Positions 18,440-28,474 are shown, counted from the first letter of the stretch. The stretch: 64,000 nt of DNA from Vibrio panuliri (GCF_009938205.1 NZ_AP019654.1:1736001-1800000); one strand, 5' to 3'. The notes: generated by a model from the letters alone, not told the origin. Made by a program: numbers and translations.

Positions 18440-19678
18440 TCACTTAAGTGCACTGCGTGGAACATGCATCTCTTTTTCACGTTTCAACGAACTATAGTGA
18501 GCAAAAATCGGCTTGTTAGATAGGTATCGGCGCAACATATCAGCACACACCGTCGTGATTAAGGTCTGTTGATCTTTAGCACTGAAACGACGATTAAAGG
18601 TAAGGATTTGTCCCCACTCTCCTTCCGGCGTTGCCAAAGCCACCGCAAAGCTCATATCAATAAGACGACCAGAAACCATCGCGATATCCGTACCGCATTT
18701 ATCTTTTGTTGCCCCAGCTAACGCAAAGGCTTCTGCCAACTCATCACCACCATTGGTACCGACAGCCACTTGACCGCCCAACACCCAGCCATGACCACAA
18801 TAATCTTGCGCGTTTTGATTGGAATGAAGCCAGTTCGCCAAACTCCCGTGGGTTGAGCGCTCAGCTAAAGATATCGACATTTTGCGCTCAGCAATTAACT
18901 GCCCGACATATTCATCCATTGGCTGGTCAATACTAACCACATTCGGTTCAATCAATTTAAAAATCAATTGCATCAGTTTTAGGCGCGTATCCAGATCGCC
19001 TTTCGGACCAAATAGCTTCACCTCTATATAAGGCAAGTAAGAACGATAACCGAGTTGATACCCTTGTGGTAATTGAAGCTTATCGAGTTTGTCCGAAAGC
19101 GCAGATTCGGATGTACCAAAGGTATACACTCGCCCGCAATCTAGCCCTTCGACCTGCTGATAATCATGCTGCAAATCAGGAATAATTTGCTCATCAACCA
19201 TGCGCTTAAACTCACTCGGTACACCGGGCGTAAAATAGAAAACACAATCATTGATGGTGAATTTAAAACCACAGGCAGTACCAGTCGGATTGTCGATTAG
19301 CTGAGCGCCTTTGGGCAACATTGCTTGCTTACGGTTACTCTCTGGCATGGCCATGCCTCGATTAGCAAAAAACTGCTGCAGACGCTCAAGCCAGATGGGA
19401 GCAAGTTCCAGTTCAACGTCTGCCGCTGCTGCAGCTGCCTCAGTACTCAGATCATCACTGGTTGGTCCTAAACCACCGTTAACCACAACAATGTTGCTGT
19501 TGAAACTCAACATTAGAAGTTCTTCGACTAAACCGTTAAAGCTATCACCAACCGTGGAGCGCTTAGTTAAAGGGAAACCTTGCTGAAAGAACCTCTCCGA
19601 CAACCATGAGGCGTTCGTATCAACAATATCACCGTGCAATACTTCTTCGCCTGTACTTAACATTGCGATTTTCAACAT
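18440..19678 (-). CDS. CinA-family protein (YfaY-like) with decayed amidase domain
   Basis: 412 residues. The N-terminal MoaB/MoeA-like (COG1058) domain covers about 1-170 with the signature GGLGPTSDD, the part that acts as a nucleotide pyrophosphatase in other CinA proteins. The C-terminal PncC/CinA domain begins near residue 270, but the catalytic AESCTGG block reads AERSTHG here, so nicotinamide-mononucleotide deamidation is probably lost, as reported for E. coli YfaY. GAAGGGA precedes the ATG. E. coli yfaY is also close to nrdAB-yfaE. Confidence 0.88.
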   Translation of the reverse strand: MLKIAMLSTGEEVLHGDIVDTNASWLSERFFQQGFPLTKRSTVGDSFNGLVEELLMLSFNSNIVVVNGGLGPTSDDLSTEAAAAAADVELELAPIWLERLQQFFANRGMAMPESNRKQAMLPKGAQLIDNPTGTACGFKFTINDCVFYFTPGVPSEFKRMVDEQIIPDLQHDYQQVEGLDCGRVYTFGTSESALSDKLDKLQLPQGYQLGYRSYLPYIEVKLFGPKGDLDTRLKLMQLIFKLIEPNVVSIDQPMDEYVGQLIAERKMSISLAERSTHGSLANWLHSNQNAQDYCGHGWVLGGQVAVGTNGGDELAEAFALAGATKDKCGTDIAMVSGRLIDMSFAVALATPEGEWGQILTFNRRFSAKDQQTLITTVCADMLRRYLSNKPIFAHYSSLKREKEMHVPRSALK

Positions 19679-20297
19679 ATCTTTCCCTTCACAGAAAATT
19701 TAAGCGGGAGTGACTTAAACAAGCCTTTCAAAACTCTCACCGATGAGTGCCCAATCGAGTAGTGATACTCGCTGCCCAGTCAATCCATACCGCGACATAT
19801 CGCATTATTCAACGAAGGCTAGCTAGAAACATTGGTCAAAAGAGACAGTGTAATAACTCCGGCGGTAAGCTTCTACTCTTTTCACGCAAAACAGACGCTG
19901 CGTGACGATAGATCGTGAGATTGACACAGTTCCCCTAAGGAAACAGAGCTGACGGCTCTATCATCGCACCGCGAACATCTCTGGTTTGCGTCGAGCTTAT
20001 GACACACACTCAAGCAATGAGCACCTGCACCTTAGTGATAAATAGTGGTCTATTCTTTTAAATATTAATAACATGCTTAAGGTCTACTGCGGTTTTGTGC
20101 TCAAAGTTTGATTCTCAGCTTACCAGAAATTAATTAGGTCAAAAAATTGACCTAGATCAAACCATATAAAACTCTGAGTTCTAAACTGAATTTAAAGCAA
20201 AACAGTTTCTCCGCGATTTCACATAGAAATCAACGTCTCGTAAATACACTGTTTTGACTGAATTACCCGCCCTTCGCATGCATTCAGGAGGCATCCT
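19679..20297. other. 619-base divergent intergenic region
   Basis: Unusually long for this window. It holds short hairpins (cgagt/actcg near 19755 and agagc/gctct near 19950) and an FNR-like palindrome at 20147-20160. I see no protein gene. An unannotated small RNA is possible but not demonstrated: no strong intrinsic terminator is present. Confidence 0.5.
20147..20160 (+). promoter_or_regulatory. FNR-like site
   Basis: TTGAC-CTAG-ATCAA differs from TTGAT-N4-ATCAA at one position. It lies 138 bases upstream of the ACT-domain gene. A short motif like this can arise by chance. Confidence 0.35.
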
Positions 20298-20810
20298 ATG
20301 ACGACCACTTTCATCGCAAACTTTGTCGGAAAAGCGTCACCTTCCACAATAAAAAAACTCGCTGCCGTCACCCATGAAAACGGCGGTAAATGGCTAATCA
20401 GTAAAGTTAACTTTATCGAAGATCAAGTTGCGGCTGTTATTAAGGTAGAAATGCCAAGTGAAAATGCAGAGTTCGTTAAGCAAGCGTTTAAAGATCAACC
20501 CAACCTGCTCGTTGAGGTAATCGATTCAGAAGCCCACAAACACAGTGCGGAAACAATTTTCCAAATCCGTTTGGATGCGAATGACCGTGCTGGTATTGTA
20601 AATGAAATTACTCATCTGCTTGACGATCAAGGCATCGACATTTTAGATATGGACTGCCAACGTGTTTTCATCGCCGGTGGTGGTGGCGTAAGCTCAAGCC
20701 TCTTTACTGCGCAAATCGCGCTTCGCTTACCACGAGAAGTACAGATTGACGATATTGCCAAAGAGCTTGAATCACTCAGTGAGGATACTCGCGTTATCGT
20801 TCAACCCTAG
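20298..20810 (+). CDS. GcvR-like ACT-domain regulatory protein
   Basis: 170 residues arranged as two ACT-type domains (about 1-80 and 85-168). The second contains QIRLDANDRAGIVNEITHLL, the typical ligand-binding loop of the GcvR/glycine-cleavage repressor group, and a glycine-rich loop (AGGGGVSSS). GcvR itself acts by binding GcvA; whether this paralogue does so is unknown. AGGAGG precedes the ATG. The protein lacks a DNA-binding domain, so it would act through a partner. Confidence 0.75.
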   Translation: MTTTFIANFVGKASPSTIKKLAAVTHENGGKWLISKVNFIEDQVAAVIKVEMPSENAEFVKQAFKDQPNLLVEVIDSEAHKHSAETIFQIRLDANDRAGIVNEITHLLDDQGIDILDMDCQRVFIAGGGGVSSSLFTAQIALRLPREVQIDDIAKELESLSEDTRVIVQP

Positions 20811-20832
20811 TGACATACAGCTTTAAATCGTT

Positions 20833-20857
20833 CAAGCCCGCTTAGTTAGCGGGCTTG
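20833..20857. terminator. bidirectional terminator between the GcvR-like gene and nspC
   Basis: A 10-bp perfect stem (caagcccgct / agcgggcttg) with a TAGTT loop, placed between the stops of the two convergent genes and followed by a T/G-rich stretch. Confidence 0.8.
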
Positions 20858-20868
20858 TTGTTATTGGC

Positions 20869-22002
20869 TTAGTTAACGCTCCACTGAGAAAGAGAGCGTT
20901 TAAAATCGCTGTAATCGAACTCGTTGAGTTTTTCAATCGCCCCGCTAGTGCGCTGACAGTATACCGAAGGCATTCGAAGCCCATTAAACCAGTTAAGCTT
21001 CACCATGGTGTAGCCGGCACTATCAAGAATATGTAGGCGTTGACCAATTTTAAGTGGTTGCGCAAAAGTCGTTTCACAAAATTGATCCCCAGCCAGACAA
21101 GAGCATGAGCCAATCACATAGTGATGTTCTCCATCTTCACTCGCTTCAAGGATCGCGGCAGGTTCGTTGTAAATCAACGTATCTAATCGATGCGCTTCCG
21201 TAGCCGAATCAACTATCGCGGTTTTTTTGTCGTTTTCAACAATATCGACCACGGTGACGACTAGGTCGGTGGTTTTAGTGATGATTGCCTCACCCGGTTC
21301 AAGATACATTTGCACGCCATGTTTAACGGAAAATGCTTTCAACGCTGATCCAAGCTTGTCTATATCATAACCCGGCCAAGTAAAGAAAACCCCGCCCCCC
21401 ATACTGACCCAGTCAAGTTTATCTAAGTACTCACCAAACTGAGCTGAAATGGCATCAAGTAACTCGATAAAGGCATCAACATCTTTGTTCTCACAATTCA
21501 TGTGGAACATGACACCGTCAATTGACTCGAATACGGTTGCGTCAATATGGTCAGCTTGAACACCTAAACGAGAGAACGGACGAGCTGGGTTTGCCAAATC
21601 TTGTCCAGCGTAACTCACTCCCGGATTGAGCCGTAAACCCAATGATGCTTTCCCTTCAACAAGATGACGATAGGCAGACAGTTGCGATTGCGAGTTAAAA
21701 ATCATCTTGTCACAAATGTCAGCAACTTCTCTTACATCCTCTTCGCTATAGCCAACACTATAAGCGTGAGTTTCACCGCCAAAGGTTTCATGACCTAACT
21801 TAACCTCAAATGGACCAGAACTCGTCGTCCCATCTAGGTACGGTTTAATAATGTCAAATACACCCCAAGTGGAAAAACACTTGAGAGCCAACACCAGTTT
21901 CACACCGGAGATCTCTTTAAGCTGCTTTGCCTTTTCTAGATTTTCAATCAACTTGTCTTCATTGATCATAAAGTAAGGCGTTTTTAGTTCATTTTGCTGC
22001 AT
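20869..22002 (-). CDS. nspC: carboxynorspermidine decarboxylase
   Basis: 377 residues, a PLP-dependent alanine-racemase-fold decarboxylase. The PLP lysine is in [10 protein letters not shown] (about residue 43); the glycine-rich PLP-phosphate site and the [13 protein letters not shown] motif, which carries the catalytic Cys, are present. It makes norspermidine (or spermidine) from the carboxylated precursor in the cytoplasm. It is third and last in the norspermidine operon, separated from the preceding gene by a 277-base spacer that contains two repeat elements. Norspermidine signalling through NspS/MbaA is known to affect vibrio biofilms; nspS/mbaA are not in this window. Confidence 0.97.
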   Translation of the reverse strand: MQQNELKTPYFMINEDKLIENLEKAKQLKEISGVKLVLALKCFSTWGVFDIIKPYLDGTTSSGPFEVKLGHETFGGETHAYSVGYSEEDVREVADICDKMIFNSQSQLSAYRHLVEGKASLGLRLNPGVSYAGQDLANPARPFSRLGVQADHIDATVFESIDGVMFHMNCENKDVDAFIELLDAISAQFGEYLDKLDWVSMGGGVFFTWPGYDIDKLGSALKAFSVKHGVQMYLEPGEAIITKTTDLVVTVVDIVENDKKTAIVDSATEAHRLDTLIYNEPAAILEASEDGEHHYVIGSCSCLAGDQFCETTFAQPLKIGQRLHILDSAGYTMVKLNWFNGLRMPSVYCQRTSGAIEKLNEFDYSDFKRSLSQWSVN

Positions 22003-22073
22003 ACCAACCTTTTCTTATTGTGGAAGTTCATCCAACCCCAATAACTTGCCTTTTAGGATTACCAATCCCTACT

Positions 22074-22166
22074 CTTGTCATTCCGGATTATGCCATCGGT
22101 ATAACTCCGAAATCTCTCTATTAAGATTCCGCATCACGCTCGTTCCTCGCGGTACGGAATGACAAG
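22074..22166. repeat. 93-bp hairpin element, copy A
   Basis: Bounded by a perfect 12-bp inverted repeat (cttgtcattccg / cggaatgacaag). Copy B starts exactly 110 bases later and matches at about 80 of 93 positions. It lies between the carboxynorspermidine synthase and nspC genes. Confidence 0.9.
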
Positions 22167-22183
22167 TATTGCTAATCCCTACT

Positions 22184-22276
22184 CTTGTCATTCCGGATTA
22201 TGCCATCGGTATAAGTCCGGAATCTCTCTGTTAAAATCCCGCACCGCGCTCCTTGCTTGCAGCGCGGAATGACAAG
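22184..22276. repeat. 93-bp hairpin element, copy B
   Basis: The same ends as copy A. Both copies are preceded by the direct repeat aatccctact (22064-22073 and 22174-22183), so the duplicated unit is about 110 bp. Copy B ends three bases before the stop codon of the synthase gene, so transcription of nspC must pass through both. Confidence 0.9.
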
Positions 22277-22279
22277 TGA

Positions 22280-23524
22280 TTATTTCAGCTTATGAATCAC
22301 TGGTTGGCCTGGCTCTAGCTCTAACACATCCCAATCTAAGCCAATCGATGGCATTGTCTCTAGGAATGGGTCCGGATCCAGTTGTTCCATGTTGAATACA
22401 CCTTTATCAGCCCATTCTCCACGGAAATACTGCAACGCAGCGGTAATTGCTGGCACACCTGTAGTGTAAGAAATCGCTTGATGCTCTACATCGTGGTACG
22501 CCACTTCATGATCGGCGTTGTTGTAAATAAAGACACTACGCTCTTTGCCATCTTTACGCCCTTGCACCCAGGTACCGATACATGTTTTACCCGTGTAGCC
22601 CGGCGCCAGCGAGGTCGGATCCGGCAGTAACGCTTTCAAAACGTGTAACGGTTGAACAACGGTTCCATCGTGCAGTGTCAGCGGATCTGGGCTTAAAAGA
22701 CCAATATCACGCATAACATTAAAGTAGTTTAGATAACGGTCACCAAAGCCCATCCAAAACTCAATACGTTTTGCTGGAATAAACTCTTTCATTGAGCGGA
22801 CTTCATCGTGCGCCATTGAGTATACTTTGTGCGTACCACAGTTCGGGAAATCAAACTCCAGCATACGTGAATGACAAGGCACTTGCTTCCACTCACCATT
22901 CTCCCAGTAGAATGAATCACCTTGAATCTCAAGCATGTTAGTTTCAGGATCAAAGTTTGTCGCAAACTTCTTACCATGATCACCTGCATTGACGTCCATC
23001 ACATCGATCGTATCGATTTCATCAAACAAGTGCTTAACGGCATAAGCGGCAAATACCGACACAACACCCGGATCAAAACCCGCACCCAAAATTCCGGTAA
23101 TGCCCGCTTGGGCAAACTTCTCACGGTACTCCCACTGCCAATCATAAGCTTGTGGTACTTGCTGACCTTCGCTGCATAAGTCCACCGCCACCGAGGTATC
23201 TAAGTATGAGACTTTTGCTTGGTAACACGCTTCCATAATTGGCATGTTTACCCATGGAGGGCCCGCGTTGATCACTAGATCAGGTTGAACCTCATTAATC
23301 AGGGCAACAAGTGCATCTACATCATCTGCATTCACAGAACGCGCTTGAAGTTTCTTTGCGCCATCTTTCAGGTTGTTCTTGTTATGAATTGACTCGATGA
23401 TTTTCTCACACTTACTGACTGTGCGTGATGCAATAGTAATATCACCTAACACGTCATTGTTTTGCGCCGCTTTATGTGCGACTACCCAACCAACGCCACC
23501 AGCACCAATTTGTAAAATTGCCAT
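22280..23524 (-). CDS. carboxynorspermidine synthase (carboxy(nor)spermidine dehydrogenase)
   Basis: 414 residues of the saccharopine-dehydrogenase-like fold. It begins MAILQIGAGGVGWVVAHKAA, a Rossmann GxGGxG NAD(P)H site, with a second hallmark in VINAGPPWVNMPIMEAC. It condenses aspartate semialdehyde with 1,3-diaminopropane (or putrescine) reductively to carboxynorspermidine (carboxyspermidine), the substrate of NspC. The start is four bases after the stop of the upstream gene, with GAGG inside that gene's 3' end, so the two are tightly coupled. Confidence 0.95.
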   Translation of the reverse strand: MAILQIGAGGVGWVVAHKAAQNNDVLGDITIASRTVSKCEKIIESIHNKNNLKDGAKKLQARSVNADDVDALVALINEVQPDLVINAGPPWVNMPIMEACYQAKVSYLDTSVAVDLCSEGQQVPQAYDWQWEYREKFAQAGITGILGAGFDPGVVSVFAAYAVKHLFDEIDTIDVMDVNAGDHGKKFATNFDPETNMLEIQGDSFYWENGEWKQVPCHSRMLEFDFPNCGTHKVYSMAHDEVRSMKEFIPAKRIEFWMGFGDRYLNYFNVMRDIGLLSPDPLTLHDGTVVQPLHVLKALLPDPTSLAPGYTGKTCIGTWVQGRKDGKERSVFIYNNADHEVAYHDVEHQAISYTTGVPAITAALQYFRGEWADKGVFNMEQLDPDPFLETMPSIGLDWDVLELEPGQPVIHKLK

Positions 23525-23528
23525 TGTC

Positions 23529-26423
23529 TTAATTACCTCTTTTAACTAGCTCAACCACTAAAGATTCGACCTCACAAAACAAAGCCGTAAAATCTGTCAT
23601 CTCTAAACACGGGTTCAAAATTGTAAGTTTCAGTGCAGCTTTATCTGCCACAACTGTTTCGCCCAATACCGCGACACCTCGGGTTAATGCCTCAAGTCGG
23701 AGTGATTGGTTAAATGCGTCTAAGTCCGTGACCTTGTTATTTACCGCGCGGAACAACACTGTCGTCAGTGACGGTTCTGCGAGTAGTTCGAAACCTTCAC
23801 TGTTGCGAACTAAGTTAGCGACCTGCTGTGTTTGCTCAACCAAATGGTCATACATATCACCCAGCATGCGAGGACCGACACTTTGCATTGTCATAAAGAC
23901 CTTAAGTGCATCAAAACGCTTGGTGGTGGCGATAGATTTATCGACCAAGTTAGGCAACTCATCATGCTCTCGATTCAAGTAATCGGCGTGATGAAGCAGA
24001 TACTTAAAGTGGGCGTTATCTTTGACGAGCAACGCACCACAACTCACCGTTTGGAAAAACAGTTTGTGGAAGTCAACACTCAATGAATCAGCTTGTTCGA
24101 TACCATTAAGTCGCGACTTATGTTGGCTAAGAATCAATGCGCCGCCGTAGGCAGCATCAACGTGAAGCCAGAGTGAATGCTGCTTGGCGATCTCTGCGAT
24201 GGCAGCAAGGTCATCAATCGCACCGTGGTCAGTGGTCCCTGCGGTTGCGACAATAACAAATGGAATCAACCCCTGCTGTTTGAGTGACACAATTTCAGCT
24301 TGCAGTGCTTCGGTTTTGATAGCCCCATTGCTTTCACATTCAACACAACTCACCGACTGTTCGCCTAAGCCCAGCAACGAGGCAGACTTTTGCACCGTAA
24401 AGTGTGATTTCTTCGAACAGAGGATGCGCAGTTTATCGGCAAAACTTGGCAAACCCTGCTTTTGAACTGAGTGTCCATTACGCTGATCTGCAACCCAATC
24501 TCGCGCAAGCAGCAACCCCATCAAATTACTTTGTGTGCCACCACTCGTGAAAATACCATCGGCTTGATTACCCAGTTGATACTTCTCGCACATCCAATCC
24601 ACCACGCGCTGTTCAACATAGGTTGCAGCCGAGGCTTGATCCCACGAATCCATGGATTGATTAAGCGTCGCGATCATCGCTTCTGCAACAATAGACGGCA
24701 TCAAAGGAGGCGTGTGCAAATGGGCAATACAGTTTGGGTGTTGAACGATAATCGAGTTTTTTGCTACCAACTGTGCAGTATCATCAATCACTTTACCTAA
24801 GCTCTGAACGGAGTTATCGAGATCAACCGCGTTAATCGCCTGTTCGAGCACTTTAGGCTCCATTCCCGAATACGGCGCATCAACATGCTCCATCACCTGC
24901 TGCATAGCCGCGCTCGTTCGACTCATGGCTTTGACGAAATGATCACTGCCGTTTGCCCCCGTATGCACAAAATGCTCACGCCAGTTTTTGCTGGTATTTA
25001 CCTGACGAGAAACCCCACCAGCTACAGAGATCGCTTGCTCAATCACTCGCAATGCAAAATCAATTTGCTCGAATGAAATAATCAGCGGTGGCAGAAATCG
25101 AATCACCGAACCATCACGTCCACCTTTTTCGACTATCAACCCCCGCTCCAGCGCTGCCCGCTGAATACGTAACGTTAACTCCCCGTCTGATGCAGGTTCA
25201 CCAAACTTGTTGCGCTCACCATTAGGTTGGCATATTTCTATCCCGAGCATTAAGCCGCGCCCGCGAACATCTGCAATACAGTTGACTCGTTTTTGAATCG
25301 CTTCAAGACCAAGACGCAAGTACTGACCTGCAATATTTGCGTGCTCAACTAAGTTGTCTCGTTCAATAATTTCCAATGCCTTGGCGCCAGACACCATGGC
25401 TAACTGGTTACCACGGAATGTTCCTGTGTGTTCGCCAGGCAACCATGTGTCGTATTGCTTATTAATCACCAAAAGAGACATCGGCAGTCCGCCGCCGATC
25501 GCTTTAGACAGACATAAAATATCCGGTTGAATGCCCGATTCTTCGTACGCAAAGTGGTATCCCGACTTGCCAACACCACACTGAATTTCATCAAAGATAA
25601 GTAGGATGCCATGCTCATCGCAGATTCTGCGTAGTTCACGCAGCCAAAACGCGGGCGCCGCAATAACGCCTCCCTCGCCTTGAACAGGTTCAACGATCAT
25701 CGCTGCGGGCTTCATTACCCCCGATTCATCATCTGCAAGCATACGCTCGATATAACGAATGCCAGCTTTCGCTCCGGCATAACCACCCAGCCCAAATGGA
25801 CAACGTAAATCGTAAGGGAATGGCATAAAATGCACATCAGACATTAAACCGGTGCGACGAGCTTTCGTGTTGAGATTGCCCATCATGCCCATTGTGCCAT
25901 TTGTCATACCATGGTACGCACCACGGAAAGCGAACATGCTATTGCGACCAGTGGTTTGCTTGGCGAGTTTGATCGCCGCTTCAACGGCATCAGCGCCAGA
26001 AGGGCCGCAAAATTGAACCGCAGAGTTTTGCGCGAGTTCATCAGGAAGGAACGCTTTGACACGTTCAATAAAGGTGTTTTTTACGTGGGTTGTAATATCA
26101 AGGGTTTGATAAGGTAGGCCTGAATCGAGTTGTTCTTTTAGCGCTTGGTTGATTTCACTGTGGTTATAACCGAGCGCTAATGTCCCCGCTCCTGCTAAGC
26201 AATCAAGGTAAACTTGCCCTCGGCTATCTTCTACAAGTGCACCATAGGCCTTTTTGATCGCAATAGGCAAACGGCGTGGATAAGAACGAACTTGAGATTC
26301 ATGTGACTCTTGCTCAAGCAATAATTGATCTAAGGTCAGATCATAAACTTCCCCATTGAGAGGAACTTGGCTTGAAAAATGGGTTGCGATATTTTCCGTA
26401 TCGACTTCAAAGGCTGTGCTCAT
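23529..26423 (-). CDS. bifunctional L-2,4-diaminobutyrate aminotransferase / decarboxylase
   Basis: 964 residues, a fusion of two PLP enzymes. The first half (about 1-460) is a class III aminotransferase (LLIFDEIQCGVGKSG and the PLP lysine in LSKAIGGGLP). The second (about 500-964) is a group II decarboxylase (LHVDAAYGG and the PLP lysine in DFHKLFFQ). It turns aspartate semialdehyde into 1,3-diaminopropane for norspermidine synthesis. The start at 26423 has AAAGGAA upstream; a 14-codon in-frame extension was rejected. This fused form is the known Vibrio arrangement. First gene of the operon. Confidence 0.97.
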   Translation of the reverse strand: MSTAFEVDTENIATHFSSQVPLNGEVYDLTLDQLLLEQESHESQVRSYPRRLPIAIKKAYGALVEDSRGQVYLDCLAGAGTLALGYNHSEINQALKEQLDSGLPYQTLDITTHVKNTFIERVKAFLPDELAQNSAVQFCGPSGADAVEAAIKLAKQTTGRNSMFAFRGAYHGMTNGTMGMMGNLNTKARRTGLMSDVHFMPFPYDLRCPFGLGGYAGAKAGIRYIERMLADDESGVMKPAAMIVEPVQGEGGVIAAPAFWLRELRRICDEHGILLIFDEIQCGVGKSGYHFAYEESGIQPDILCLSKAIGGGLPMSLLVINKQYDTWLPGEHTGTFRGNQLAMVSGAKALEIIERDNLVEHANIAGQYLRLGLEAIQKRVNCIADVRGRGLMLGIEICQPNGERNKFGEPASDGELTLRIQRAALERGLIVEKGGRDGSVIRFLPPLIISFEQIDFALRVIEQAISVAGGVSRQVNTSKNWREHFVHTGANGSDHFVKAMSRTSAAMQQVMEHVDAPYSGMEPKVLEQAINAVDLDNSVQSLGKVIDDTAQLVAKNSIIVQHPNCIAHLHTPPLMPSIVAEAMIATLNQSMDSWDQASAATYVEQRVVDWMCEKYQLGNQADGIFTSGGTQSNLMGLLLARDWVADQRNGHSVQKQGLPSFADKLRILCSKKSHFTVQKSASLLGLGEQSVSCVECESNGAIKTEALQAEIVSLKQQGLIPFVIVATAGTTDHGAIDDLAAIAEIAKQHSLWLHVDAAYGGALILSQHKSRLNGIEQADSLSVDFHKLFFQTVSCGALLVKDNAHFKYLLHHADYLNREHDELPNLVDKSIATTKRFDALKVFMTMQSVGPRMLGDMYDHLVEQTQQVANLVRNSEGFELLAEPSLTTVLFRAVNNKVTDLDAFNQSLRLEALTRGVAVLGETVVADKAALKLTILNPCLEMTDFTALFCEVESLVVELVKRGN

Positions 26424-27163
26424 GATAATTCCTTTGAGACGTAACCTCCCGACAACCATAGGCATGCGGGATAAACAGTCTTTCCGCAGGCTTTAGGCGT
26501 GCAGAATCCATTCCATCTTTACGATGGATTACATATCAAAAAAAGGGATCAAGGCTCAGTAATGCTGCTGTTTTGAAGCACAGGGCATTTAGGTAGATCA
26601 AAGCTGATTTGAATGATTGTGTTATGTGGTTTCAATGTTGGGTTTCCCATTCACATGTCGCCGCCGCGACATTAGTATCCCGTCTATCGATAAAGAGATT
26701 ATCGATACCTACCCTACGAGTGGTCACTCAGCCCGAATGCACGCTCGCGTATCCCCCAGATTGTTTCCGAGATTGCGCGGGAAATTATCACAATTAGATA
26801 TTTATTGGCAATGTTTTTTCACACTAGATGCTATTGCATCGTGAATTATTCATTTTTCGCCTTATCGTTAGCATTTTGATAACGATGTCACTCTTAAGCT
26901 TATCTATATGGCATTGAGGTAATGGTATCACTGACACCAATAGATTTAGCACTTATGCACTAAGTCAAACTAAGGGCTTTTCTACAAACCCACTGCAATA
27001 AGTTGGGTCATTTCACCACAAGCTGCTTATATTTCTCATTTTTAGTACTTTCACATTTCTACTTTTCTCAACACTCAACTAGGCTTTACTTAAGCAATAC
27101 ATTGATTTACCCAAACCATAAAAATTCGTCTCTTGTCAATTTGCATCGAATAGGGAGAGTCTC
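26424..27163. promoter_or_regulatory. 740-base divergent control region with several palindromes
   Basis: It lies between the norspermidine operon and tolC. It holds two TATCGATA palindromes 15 bases apart (26685-26692, 26700-26707), an ATCGTTA-N9-TAACGAT inverted repeat (26864-26886) and a 17-bp near-perfect palindrome TGGTATCA-C-TGACACCA (26923-26939). These are operator-like, but I cannot assign a regulator. No gene is supported: short open frames near 26610-26840 lack ribosome binding sites. Confidence 0.5.
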
Positions 27164-28474
27164 GTGAGAATTACAATGACAATACTGGTTGGCGGTCTAT
27201 TAGCCAGTAACTATTTGAATGCTCAAACTTTAGAGCAAGCTGTTGCGCTAACTTTGGAAAATAATCCAGAAGTAAAACAAGCCTACAACGAGTATCAAAG
27301 TGCGGTAAAAGAGCATGACGCTGCGGGTGGAGCTTACCTCCCAAGCATCGACCTAGACGCAGGGATTGGTTATGAAGGCATCAACCCTGCTGATTCCACT
27401 TCTCGAGAGGAGACCGACCTCACTCGAAAGGAAGCGACCTTAAGCTTAACTCAACTTCTGTGGGATGGTAACGCAACGATTAATGACATTAGCCGAACCG
27501 GCGCGGACGCTGAATCGATCCGTTTGCAACTTCTATCTGACGCGTCAGATATGGCACTTAAGGTGACAGAAGTGTATTTGGATGCAGTGAAAGCTACCGA
27601 AGTACTCGCACTGTCAGAAAGTAACCTTGCTGTTCACAAAGAGATCTATCGCGACATTAAAAAGCGCGCCGATTCCGGTATTGGTTCAACCGCTGACGTC
27701 ACTCAAGTCGAAGCGCGTATAGCCAAAGCGCACGGAAACTTGCTTGCAGCACAAAACAACTTGATTGATACCCACACCCAATTTCGCCGCTTAGTCGGAC
27801 AAGAACCGCTTGGTTTGATATACCCACGAGCCGACGAATCAAAACTGCCATTGTCGCTCCCACTGGCGCTGGATGAAGCTTATGAAAAGCATCCAGTGAT
27901 CCAAATTGCGAAAGTTGATGTTGATGCTGCTCGTTATCAATACAAACAGTCAAAGGGGAATTTTTACCCCACCATTTCAATTGAAGCGAGTCAGTCGTGG
28001 CGAGATGATGCAGGCGGTGACGAAGGACGTAGTGATGAAACACTCGCCATGCTGAGATTGAGATACAACTTGTACAATGGCGGCAGTGACAGTGACTTAT
28101 CCGAACGTGCGGCGTACCAACTTAACAAAGCGAAAGATTTACGCGATTCAACCTATCGTCAAGTCGAAGAGAGCCTGCGTCTATCTTGGAGCGCACTCGA
28201 CCTCACCTTGCAACAAAAGAACTTCCTTGCCGATCACGTTGATTCAGCCTCAGAGACCGTCATCGCCTACGAGAAACAGTACCGCATTGGCAAACGAACC
28301 CTTCTTGACTTACTCAATACCGAAAATGAACTCTTCCAAGCACGTAAAGATTATTTGGACGCGCACTATGCCGAGCAGTATGCGAAATACCGCGTCATGA
28401 ACGCAACGGGTAATCTTCTCGATGCCTTACTAGTAGAAATTCCTAATGAATGGACAGAAAAGGTGGATTACTAA
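27164..28474 (+). CDS. TolC-family outer-membrane protein (type I secretion, AggA-like)
   Basis: 436 residues, with signal peptide to about residue 20 (LLASNYLNA). Two homologous halves of TolC type follow, each with the long alpha-helical tunnel segments; repeat signatures include LEQAVALTLENNPEV and the C-terminal YRIGKRTLLDLLNTENELFQA. Such proteins are the outer-membrane exit of type I secretion or RND efflux. GTG start with GGGAGA upstream. The stop overlaps the next gene start (TAATG). No ABC exporter, membrane-fusion protein or RTX adhesin is adjacent. Confidence 0.93.
   Translation: MRITMTILVGGLLASNYLNAQTLEQAVALTLENNPEVKQAYNEYQSAVKEHDAAGGAYLPSIDLDAGIGYEGINPADSTSREETDLTRKEATLSLTQLLWDGNATINDISRTGADAESIRLQLLSDASDMALKVTEVYLDAVKATEVLALSESNLAVHKEIYRDIKKRADSGIGSTADVTQVEARIAKAHGNLLAAQNNLIDTHTQFRRLVGQEPLGLIYPRADESKLPLSLPLALDEAYEKHPVIQIAKVDVDAARYQYKQSKGNFYPTISIEASQSWRDDAGGDEGRSDETLAMLRLRYNLYNGGSDSDLSERAAYQLNKAKDLRDSTYRQVEESLRLSWSALDLTLQQKNFLADHVDSASETVIAYEKQYRIGKRTLLDLLNTENELFQARKDYLDAHYAEQYAKYRVMNATGNLLDALLVEIPNEWTEKVDY

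Noticed and set aside
26609..26844. Two overlapping short plus-strand frames upstream of tolC.
   Set aside because: No ribosome binding sites and no plausible protein features; the region looks regulatory.
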